From Desulfobacterales bacterium (GTDB lineage Bacteria; Desulfobacterota; Desulfobacteria; Desulfobacterales; C00003060): DNA of 12,091 nucleotides. Below are positions 6,368 to 12,091 of the stretch, piece by piece. Under the pieces are notes generated by a model that saw nothing but the letters and a program-made list of their open reading frames with translations, had not been told where the DNA came from and searched no databases. Each line of letters begins with the position of its first letter. Position 1 is the first letter of the stretch. Location: contig JAUWXJ010000050.1 in assembly GCA_030616425.1 (NCBI GenBank), forward strand, positions 1 through 12,091, read 5' to 3'. Both the position numbers and the translations under genes were made by a program.

Positions 6368-7273
6368 TTATCTTGGACAAAGCTTGGCCAGGCGTTCAGC
6401 CACCTTAAGGATTGTTTCTGCATAATACTTGCTGTCATTATAACGAAGGAGGATCCGGAATGCCTTATCGCGACTCAAAGTGGGACCCCATCCATGCCGG
6501 TTCAGATAGTTGGCAATACTCTCAATCGCATCGTCATGGTCACGGAGGTCGATCCGGCCATCTCGGTTGCCGTCCCGAGCAAACTCCAACACACTTGAAG
6601 GCATAAACTGGGCAATCCCCAAAGCACCAGCATAAGAACCGCGCATAGAGAAAGGGTCCAACCCTTCAGCCTTTACATATTTCAGATAAGCCTTAAGCTC
6701 ATTGTATGCCCAAGTCGATTTTCGAGAGGCCCATGAGTCAAATTGGCGCTTTGATCTATCTGTCTTGTCTTTCAGATAAGAGTGCCAGAGACTGTCCCGG
6801 CTATCCTTATCATCAAGCACCGCAAAAGTCGACAGGGTATTGAGTACCAGGCGCTTCCCAATCGAAGTGCCCAGCCTTGACTCAACTAGAATGATAGCGC
6901 CAATAACCTCCTCCTCCACACCGTATACGCTTCGCGCTTGCTTTAAGACCCCTTGGTGTTGTCCAAGATAGTCGATCGCCCGGTCAATGGAAGACCGGGT
7001 TAAGAACTGACTATAGTCTAAGGTTTCCTCGCAATGCAGGAAATAGGCGGAAACGCCCTCCTTGTCAAAACCAACCTCCGGCCTTGAGTAAAATGATCGT
7101 ATCGGTAGCCTGTCGAATCCGTCCTTTATGAGGCGCGTTTTGAGAGCGGCGAAAGGATCAATTGTTTCCGAATGCGTCAAGGGTTCGAGCATGAAAGAGC
7201 ACATTACCACGATTGCCGGCAACAGGAGAAGGCGTTTCCATGTATTACGCCGGAATAATGAAGTAAAATTCAT
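6368..7273 (-). CDS. mltB: MltB-like lytic murein transglycosylase
   Basis: A periplasmic enzyme expected to cleave the MurNAc-GlcNAc bond of peptidoglycan, leaving 1,6-anhydro-MurNAc ends. From the ATG at 7273 the protein has 301 residues. The N-terminus has a basic stretch (FRRNTWKR) followed by the hydrophobic LLLLPAIVVMCSFML, a signal peptide or anchor; VVMC is a poor lipobox, so lipoprotein status is doubtful. The catalytic Glu is residue 131 in AIILVESRLGTSIGKR. SYAGALGIAQFMPSS (about 213-227) is the family core. DGNRDGRIDLRD (234-245) is the EF-hand-like calcium loop characteristic of MltB/Slt35. ANYLNRHGW follows, also as in MltB. A frame start 54 bases further upstream exists, but it begins with an unlikely leader and lies deeper in the kinase gene. 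The chosen start still overlaps the kinase gene by 29 bases, implying coupled translation. Confidence 0.9.
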   Translation of the reverse strand: MNFTSLFRRNTWKRLLLLPAIVVMCSFMLEPLTHSETIDPFAALKTRLIKDGFDRLPIRSFYSRPEVGFDKEGVSAYFLHCEETLDYSQFLTRSSIDRAIDYLGQHQGVLKQARSVYGVEEEVIGAIILVESRLGTSIGKRLVLNTLSTFAVLDDKDSRDSLWHSYLKDKTDRSKRQFDSWASRKSTWAYNELKAYLKYVKAEGLDPFSMRGSYAGALGIAQFMPSSVLEFARDGNRDGRIDLRDHDDAIESIANYLNRHGWGPTLSRDKAFRILLRYNDSKYYAETILKVAERLAKLCPR

Positions 7274-8603
7274 TTCCAAACTCGTTTGCTTTATGACCAA
7301 CAACCCCACCGTGTACTTCAACCACATTCTTCACAAAATGAAGCCCATGACCCGTCCCTTCCATTGTCTCACCCTGTGTGAGTCGAAAACCCTCGTCAAA
7401 GACATGGGAAGCATCTTCCTGATCAATAGGCGGCCCTGAGCTGAAAACATCGAAGCGCACACCGTGGTGTTCACCTCCAAAAAAGTTTTCGATGAACAAC
7501 ATCCTACAATCGACTCTTTTAGTTCTTTTCCCTGAAGTGTCCATTGCCGATTCAACGTACTTTGCAGCATTTGAAAAGAGATTGGCAACCACCTGAGCCA
7601 TCAGCCCTTTGTCCACTTTGACCTGCAACTCCTCAGATGCCTTACGGTCTTTGATAATATGGTCAACCATAATACCTTGTTGGACAAACCGATCCCTGTA
7701 CCGTTTCAGTTGAGGGAGTACAATGTCTTGCCACAGGTGACATAGAGTCTTTTTCAGAATGTATTCGCCAAACAAGAAGTGGTCTGGACGAAGCAAGCTT
7801 TCCAAGAAAAGGGTAGTGTGTTTGTAATGCTGCTCGATTTTCTCCTGATCGCCGAACATGGCCCTGTTGAGCACAATCATCCTCTCCAGTGTCTCACTGA
7901 CCTTGGCGTACATGCTTCGGTCTTGAGATTTTAGCTCATCAAGGAGAGTGTCAAGCTCATACTCTACCTCCTTGTTTATGGTCAGATATTTTCTGATCTT
8001 CCTGAAGTAATACTTGTAGCGAATGTTGGGCACAATCACATTGTGCTCTATGTCTGCCACCAAATTGTTGATAAATTTAAGGTGCTGAATGTTCTGTTCG
8101 GCAAGGAATTTGTTGTACATATTGTAGCCAATGCGGTTGACATACTTTTGGATAAAGAAAAGCTGTTCGTCTGTGAGATGGCGGGCCTGGGTCACCTCAA
8201 AAATACCGATAACATCTCGTGAACTGTAAAAAAGAATGTGGCTGGCAGGTGTCTTTTTGCCGTGGATGGGGACCACATAGGCGTGGCCGTGATGATATGG
8301 AGCTTCTGTGATCTCAATATAGTCGGGTGCCTTAACATCTGTATGGCTGGCGCCGGCATGACTGTTTGCCACCCATCTTATGGCTTCGGTTTTGGGGTCG
8401 ATCACATACAGATTGCTCTTGAGTTCTAAAAAGACCCGAGGCACGGTAACGCTCACCATATACAGGTTTTCGAGGCCCTCATATTCTTGGGCTAGGTCAA
8501 AAAAGGTGTTCAACGCAGCCATCTCAAGCTTTTGAAAACCATAGGTGGTATAATCTTCTTTTTTTTGCTCGACCCGCTTTAGGATAGCATCAAATGCGTC
8601 CAT
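7245..8603 (-). CDS. Orphan histidine-kinase-like sensor with HATPase domain
   Basis: A 452-residue cytosolic protein with no membrane span. Residues about 25-165 look like a GAF-type sensory domain (VFLELKSNLYVIDPKTEAIRW, then AYVVPIHG and ILFYSSRDVIGIFEV). A long helical region follows (165-310). It includes IEHNVIVPN (185-193), where His187 is the only H-box-like candidate and differs strongly from the usual HELRTP. A HATPase_c domain occupies about 320-452: N-box LFSNAAKYV (342-350), F-box-like HVFDEGFR (400-407) and G2 GTGHGLHFVKNVVEVHGG (416-433). The G1 box reads VFSSGPPI, with Ser where the adenine-binding Asp is expected and Pro in place of the second Gly. No response regulator lies nearby. 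It lies 47 bases after the dehydrogenase gene and overlaps the transglycosylase gene, so it is probably in their operon. The ATG has no clear ribosome binding site. It could be an active orphan kinase or a non-phosphorylating sensor. Confidence 0.8.
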   Translation of the reverse strand: MDAFDAILKRVEQKKEDYTTYGFQKLEMAALNTFFDLAQEYEGLENLYMVSVTVPRVFLELKSNLYVIDPKTEAIRWVANSHAGASHTDVKAPDYIEITEAPYHHGHAYVVPIHGKKTPASHILFYSSRDVIGIFEVTQARHLTDEQLFFIQKYVNRIGYNMYNKFLAEQNIQHLKFINNLVADIEHNVIVPNIRYKYYFRKIRKYLTINKEVEYELDTLLDELKSQDRSMYAKVSETLERMIVLNRAMFGDQEKIEQHYKHTTLFLESLLRPDHFLFGEYILKKTLCHLWQDIVLPQLKRYRDRFVQQGIMVDHIIKDRKASEELQVKVDKGLMAQVVANLFSNAAKYVESAMDTSGKRTKRVDCRMLFIENFFGGEHHGVRFDVFSSGPPIDQEDASHVFDEGFRLTQGETMEGTGHGLHFVKNVVEVHGGVVGHKANEFGNEFYFIIPA

Positions 8604-8650
8604 GGATTACGTACCGTTGTAACTTGGGGCTTACACCCTTTGTTCCATTT

Positions 8651-9991
8651 CTATCCTTTTCCGATTCCTCTATACAGAAAGCCCGCCTTTTCAGCTTTTG
8701 CTTGATCCAAAACATTTCGTCCGTCAACAATGATAGGCGTGCGCATTAGTGATTTAAGCTTTTTTAGATTCAGCTTGAAGTAAGGTTTGTGCTTGGTGGC
8801 AATCACCATACAGTCAGCTCTTCTTACCACATGCTCCAAATCACGGCTCAGTTCAGCCTCAGGAAAGCTCCTCACATACGGGTCATGTGCAACAACCTCG
8901 GCACCGTGCGCTTCAAGCTCCCGGATGAGGTCATAGCAAGGGGTGTTTCGGACATCATCAGAGTCTTCAAGATAGGCCACACCCAATAGTGCAATCTTGG
9001 CATCCCTCAGGGAGATTTCCCTTGATGATAGTGCTTCCTTAATCATCTCCGTGGCATGCGTCGGCATAAAGTCATTTATCTTTCTGGCCAACTTAACAAA
9101 CTCAGGATTGATGGGGAGCTTGCCGTACTTTTTGACTCCATAACCAAGAAGCCAAGTATCTTTCGGAAGACAGTGTCCGCCCACCCCAATCCCCGGCACA
9201 TGCATATGCCGCTCTGCGCGGGAATTAATCAGCTCGCGTACCTCGTATGCATTAATACCCAGGCTTTCACACACCATTGCCATTTCATTGGCAAAGGCTA
9301 TATTTACGTCACGATAGGCATTCTCGATGGTTTTCGAAGCTTCCGCTGTAAGTATATCTGTGGGGAAGATCTTAGCCCTGACGATTCTCTTGTACATTTC
9401 AACTGCTCTGTCGCAGCTCTTCTTGTCAACGCCCCCCACGATTCTGGGAAGGTTTACGATATAATCAAGGAGTCGGCCGGGCATCACCCGCTCATACGAA
9501 TAAGCAAGGTGAAAATCTCGGCCTGCTTTCAACCCAGATTTTCGTTCCAGTATCGGTTGCACAACGAACTGTGTGGTGCCAGGGGCCACGGTTGACTCGA
9601 TCACAACCAGGGTCCCTTTTTTCATATTGGCCCCTATTTGCCTTGAAGCCTCTTTAAGGGAGAGGTACCTTGGTTCGCGATCTGTGCCATCGGCAGGTGT
9701 CTGCACGTCGATGAGTACAATGTCCATCTCCTTGATCACCGAAAAATCGTCGGTCACCCGGAAGCTCCCCTTTTTCACGACCCGCCTGATCAAGTTGTCC
9801 AGACCGGGTTCGCTACCTTCAAACGGGGACTTGCCTGCATTCAGAACGTCTATCTTCCATCCCGAGCGCTTAGAACGCCTCTGAATCCCGGTTACGTCTA
9901 TCCCCTTTTTGTCTGCCAGAAGGGCAGCCACCGGTATACCCACATAACCCATGCCTATTACACCTATCTTAGGCAAAGCAGCTCTTCCCAC
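8651..9991 (-). CDS. WecC-type UDP-sugar 6-dehydrogenase
   Basis: A 446-residue NAD-dependent enzyme that oxidises C6 of a UDP-hexose or UDP-HexNAc to the uronic acid, for surface polysaccharide or glycan synthesis in the cytosol. The Rossmann NAD site is IGVIGMGYVGIP (9-20). The middle domain has VIESTVAPGTT (130-140), YERVMPG (166-172) and EASKTIENAYRDVNIAFANE (217-236), which carries the conserved Lys and Asn. The catalytic Cys is residue 274 in GIGVGGHCLPKDTWLL. The C-terminal UDP-binding domain contains LLGVAYLEDSDDVRNTP and VIATKHKPYF. The ERVMPG and GGHCLPKD forms fit the WecC/WbpA-type group (UDP-ManNAc or UDP-GlcNAc 6-dehydrogenases) better than plain UDP-glucose dehydrogenase; substrate is inference. 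It starts with GTG, supported by GGAGG at 9997-10001, 5 bases away; a nearby ATG is out of frame. First gene of the envelope cluster. Confidence 0.92.
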   Translation of the reverse strand: MGRAALPKIGVIGMGYVGIPVAALLADKKGIDVTGIQRRSKRSGWKIDVLNAGKSPFEGSEPGLDNLIRRVVKKGSFRVTDDFSVIKEMDIVLIDVQTPADGTDREPRYLSLKEASRQIGANMKKGTLVVIESTVAPGTTQFVVQPILERKSGLKAGRDFHLAYSYERVMPGRLLDYIVNLPRIVGGVDKKSCDRAVEMYKRIVRAKIFPTDILTAEASKTIENAYRDVNIAFANEMAMVCESLGINAYEVRELINSRAERHMHVPGIGVGGHCLPKDTWLLGYGVKKYGKLPINPEFVKLARKINDFMPTHATEMIKEALSSREISLRDAKIALLGVAYLEDSDDVRNTPCYDLIRELEAHGAEVVAHDPYVRSFPEAELSRDLEHVVRRADCMVIATKHKPYFKLNLKKLKSLMRTPIIVDGRNVLDQAKAEKAGFLYRGIGKG

Positions 9992-10030
9992 TCATACCTC
10001 CGTGCCAGATCATGCTTATTTTCTCGGCAT

Positions 10031-10059
10031 AGATTACGTTCTTTGGTAGAAATTGTCAA
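10031..10059 (-). promoter_or_regulatory. Promoter of the dehydrogenase-sensor-transglycosylase cluster
   Basis: On the minus strand TTGACA (10054-10059) is separated by exactly 17 bases from TAATCT (10031-10036). The expected transcript start is about 33 bases before the GTG start, leaving room for the GGAGG site. The same -35, spacing and -10 hexamer occur at the toxin-antitoxin promoter, which supports both as housekeeping sigma factor sites. Confidence 0.6.
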
Positions 10060-10423
10060 ACAAAACCCTTGTTGGCATCCCTTTCAAAGTGTCTAATACC
10101 ATTAATCTGTAACAGCTTTCAGCACCCCAATCGCCTTAGACGTGCGTCAGCCGCCCGTTTGCAAAAAGGCCTCATAAGCTCCATTTCAAAAAATATACAT
10201 ACGAGCTGAGTCCATTGTGCGTGACAAAAAAACTATCCAGTCTTCACATGGTGCATATAACATGTTGTTATCGCTACACATAATCCCCCGCCCTTGTTGT
10301 TTCTTCTTGCGTCACAAACAAGCACAGTAAAAAAACAGACCGGTCAAGTAGATAGCGTTCCTGAATGCTGCAAAAATTTCGTTTCTCTTACACCCAAGTT
10401 GACGTTATCCTGCAACCTAAGAC

Positions 10424-10629
10424 TGATGAACTCGTAAAAAGTCTCAACAACTTGTCATTTCGAGCGAAGCGCCCGCCCTGGCGCGACAGAAGCTTGATAA
10501 TGCCACGGAGAGAAAAACCCGGTCTGGGCCAGGGAGAAATCTTTCCGGCGTATCATGCTGAAAATATTAGATTTCTCCCTGCGGTCGAAATGACATATTC
10601 ACTGAATCCGACTTTTTACGAAACCATCA
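10424..10629. repeat. Palindromic MITE-like element with terminal inverted repeats
   Basis: Outer 20-base arms, TGATGAACTCGTAAAAAGTC (10424-10443) and GACTTTTTACGAAACCATCA (10610-10629), are inverted copies matching at 17 of 20 positions. Nested inside are TGTCATTTCGA (10453-10463) with its exact complement (10585-10595), and GGGAGAAATCT (10532-10542) with its exact complement (10569-10579). The whole element of about 206 bp can fold into one long interrupted hairpin. It carries no transposase. The TGTCATTTCGAGCGAAG...AGAAATCT style is one I associate with dispersed repeats in Desulfobacterota and neighbouring phyla; that link is memory, not a search. Confidence 0.78.
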
Positions 10630-10839
10630 AGACTTCAGGGACTGCAGCAAATTTAGTATTTCAAGCGGACTGTTCACGCGGAAATCATTCACTTCAATGC
10701 TTTAAACAGGCGATCCGCCAAGGGCTGACACCTCAAGGGGCTCGCCGATATCGAGATGGTCGGAGTGCAGACGACCTCAGAGCTGGTTGATTTGCTGTTT
10801 TGACTTGAAAAAGCTATATTTGCTGCTATATATGCCTCG

Positions 10840-11448
10840 GTGAAACCTGATCCATGGCATGATTACTATGCAAAACGTGCTCGCGAGGAAGGATATCCGG
10901 CGCGATCCGTTTACAAACTCAAGGAAATACAAAAAAGATTTGGCATCTTAAGAAAAGGGAGCGGAGTACTCGATCTGGGCTGTTGCCCGGGCGCGTGGCT
11001 GCTATTTGCCTCAAGCGTTGTGGGCAATAGAGGTCTCGTTGTTGGGGTCGACATAATCCCGCTTACCCTTCAGCTCCCGTCCAATGTCCGTTTTGTGCAG
11101 CATGACGTGCTTGTCTGGGACGAGTCATTCCTGGAAGCTGTTGGGACAAATTTCCAAACAGTTCTGAATGACATGTCCCCGTCTACAACAGGGAACAAGT
11201 TTGTGGATGCTCAAAGGTCGCTTCAACTGAGTGAATCGGCTTTAGCTATCTCTGCCAGAGTGCTAAGGCCGGGGGGAGCCTTTGTCTGCAAAATCTTTCA
11301 AGGCTCTGACCTCAAAGGCTTTTCAGATAAGGTCAAGAGATCCTTTGGCCGAGTTACCAACTTCAAGCCAAAATCGAGCAGAAAGGCAAGCAAAGAGATC
11401 TATGTTGTTGGATTGGGAAGAGGTGCTGCATACCCTTTGCACAGATAG
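10840..11448 (+). CDS. rlmE: RlmE/FtsJ 23S rRNA (uridine-2'-O)-methyltransferase
   Basis: A 202-residue SAM-dependent enzyme expected to methylate the 2'-O of U2552 (E. coli numbering) in the 23S rRNA A loop, late in 50S assembly. The FtsJ fold is clear. GYPARSVYKLKEIQKRF carries the first catalytic Lys, VLDLGCCPGAWLLFAS is the SAM-binding motif I, NDMSP holds the catalytic Asp, FVCKIFQG the second Lys, and SSRKASKEIYVVGLG the catalytic Glu. Together these give the K-D-K-E tetrad. Length is close to E. coli RlmE (209). The GTG start at 10840 is the first start-like codon after an in-frame stop at 10801 and gives the usual short N-terminus before DPWHDYYAKRA. No ribosome binding site is visible, so the start is somewhat uncertain. 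Next gene downstream is yebC on the same strand, across a structured gap of 186 bases. Confidence 0.92.
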   Translation: MKPDPWHDYYAKRAREEGYPARSVYKLKEIQKRFGILRKGSGVLDLGCCPGAWLLFASSVVGNRGLVVGVDIIPLTLQLPSNVRFVQHDVLVWDESFLEAVGTNFQTVLNDMSPSTTGNKFVDAQRSLQLSESALAISARVLRPGGAFVCKIFQGSDLKGFSDKVKRSFGRVTNFKPKSSRKASKEIYVVGLGRGAAYPLHR

Positions 11449-11469
11449 ATTCAACTACATCAGTCCTTT

Positions 11470-11609
11470 TTGACCGGCGTGCTCCCCGCAAGCCCCGCCC
11501 GAAAGGGCGGGGTCAAGGGGAGCTATACAAAAATGTCTGTCTTCCTTTCCGGGCTGCGAAGCACTGCCGTAAGGCAGAACCCCCGCCCGGGAGGGCGGGG
11601 AGGCTTCAC
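11470..11609. repeat. GC-rich hairpin repeat, copy 2 (split or doubled)
   Basis: The left part (11470-11512) matches copy 1 (6231-6273) at 41 of 43 bases and includes the stem CCCCGCCC/GGGCGGGG at 11493-11512. Then 68 bases unrelated to copy 1 intervene (11513-11580). They contain a hairpin CTGCC-GTAA-GGCAG (11564-11577). The right part (11581-11609) repeats the stem with loop GGGA and ends in the same AGGCTTCAC as copy 1. The element is thus either copy 1 interrupted with duplication of its stem, or two partial units side by side. It fills the gap between rlmE and yebC, ending 25 bases before the yebC ATG. Confidence 0.78.
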
Positions 11610-11634
11610 AATTCAGGGAGGTTTCGAAGCTAAT

Positions 11635-12091
11635 ATGTCTGGGCATTCAAAGTGGAGTTCGATTAAGCACAAGAAGGGCATAACAGACGCAAAGCGGGGT
11701 AAACTCTTTACGAAGTTGATTAAAGAGATCACTGTTGCTGCACGCTTGGGAGGAGGAGATCCAGATACCAACCCGCGTCTGCGCACCGCCATTGCCACAG
11801 CCAGGGCAGAGAATATGCCCAAGGACAATATTAAAAGGGCTATAAAGAAGGGGACCGGAGAAACGGGAGATGTTACCTACGAAGAGATCTATTATGAAGG
11901 ATACGGTCCTGGCGGCGCGGCTGTTTTGGTTGAGTCCCTCACCGACAATAAAAAGCGCGCAGTGGCTGACATTCGTTACATCTTTAGCAAGTCTGGAGGG
12001 GGACTGGGTGAGGCCGGCTGCGTGGCCTGGATGTTTGAAAAAAAGGGGCTGTTTGTGTTTGAAAAGAAAGAGACGGATGAAGAGGCGCTCA
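11635..12091 (+). CDS. yebC: YebC/PmpR family protein, 3' truncated by window end
   Basis: The first 152 codons of a YebC-family protein; the family is usually about 240-250 residues, so roughly a third is missing. The N-terminus MSGHSKWSSIKHKKGITDAK, continuing as RGKLFTKLIKEI, is the family signature. ARAENMPKDNIKRAIKKGTG and YEEIYYEGYGPGGAAVLVE (about residues 58-101) and LTDNKKRAVADIRYIFSKSGG (about 103-123) follow in the normal order. Some family members were described as DNA-binding regulators; more recent work on YebC links it to relief of ribosome stalling at proline-rich stretches. The start is fixed by the signature. An AGGGAGG sequence (11615-11621) precedes it at a rather long spacing of 13 bases. 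In many bacteria ruvC, ruvA and ruvB follow; that cannot be seen here. Confidence 0.95.
   Translation, partial: MSGHSKWSSIKHKKGITDAKRGKLFTKLIKEITVAARLGGGDPDTNPRLRTAIATARAENMPKDNIKRAIKKGTGETGDVTYEEIYYEGYGPGGAAVLVESLTDNKKRAVADIRYIFSKSGGGLGEAGCVAWMFEKKGLFVFEKKETDEEAL

Larger units (their letters stand above)
9992..10839. other. Divergent intergenic region without a supported gene
   Basis: This gap lies between the divergently transcribed dehydrogenase and rlmE genes. It holds the dehydrogenase promoter and, on the right, the palindromic element at 10424-10629. A 141-codon open frame at 10365-10790 (+) is not accepted as a gene: it runs straight through the palindrome, has no ribosome binding site, and shows repeat-like rather than protein-like composition. 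A short inverted word ATAAC/GTTAT near 10257 is noted but not interpreted. Between 10060 and 10420 I see nothing else. Confidence 0.6.

Noticed and set aside
9056..9595. A 179-codon + strand open frame opposite the dehydrogenase gene
   Set aside because: It is antisense to a well-supported enzyme gene and shows no domain.
10365..10790. A 141-codon open frame on the + strand
   Set aside because: It reads through the nested palindrome at 10424-10629, has no ribosome binding site, and its translation resembles no protein family.
10730..10803. A short protein-like tail (ending SELVDLLF before a stop) upstream of rlmE
   Set aside because: It might be the last 24 codons of a decayed gene, but an in-frame stop lies just before it and no family could be named.

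Overview
The window looks like a chromosomal segment of a Gram-negative bacterium. The gene set (a UPF0182 membrane protein, an MltB-type lytic transglycosylase, RlmE, YebC), moderate GC with compact promoters, and a palindromic dispersed repeat of a kind I associate with Desulfobacterota (former Deltaproteobacteria) point loosely to that phylum. This taxonomic guess is inference only. No complete phage, transposase, integrase or CRISPR array is visible.

Layout from left to right. A gene-free leader precedes a large UPF0182 multi-pass membrane protein on the + strand (319-3168). A 350-base repeat-bearing gap follows. Then comes a minus-strand type II toxin-antitoxin pair, with a Phd/YefM-like antitoxin upstream of a RelE-like toxin, its own TTGACA promoter and a palindromic candidate operator. 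After another gene-poor gap there is a minus-strand tRNA-Glu(CTC) with an intrinsic terminator. Its promoter -35 box directly abuts the stop codon of a divergent phosphoglycerate-kinase-family gene. That gene follows a 65-residue PLDc_N-type membrane peptide on the same strand.

Further right is a minus-strand cell-envelope cluster, transcribed from a clear promoter near 10054. It runs from a WecC-type nucleotide-sugar 6-dehydrogenase to an orphan sensor-kinase-like ATPase with a degenerate G1 box, and then to an MltB-like lytic transglycosylase whose start overlaps the kinase gene. The order suggests co-expression of polysaccharide precursor synthesis, a signalling protein and peptidoglycan remodelling. 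On the far right, + strand genes encode RlmE (23S rRNA 2'-O-methyltransferase) and the first 152 codons of YebC/PmpR, which runs off the end.

The non-coding part is the most unusual. A GC-rich hairpin repeat occurs twice: once before the PLDc_N gene, and once, split or doubled, in front of yebC. A separate element of about 206 bp with nested inverted repeats and 20-bp imperfect terminal inverted repeats (10424-10629) looks like a non-autonomous MITE-like sequence. I do not see a convincing wholly new multi-gene system. The best leads are the hairpin repeat, the substrate-site change in the phosphoglycerate-kinase-like protein, and the envelope/sensor cluster.
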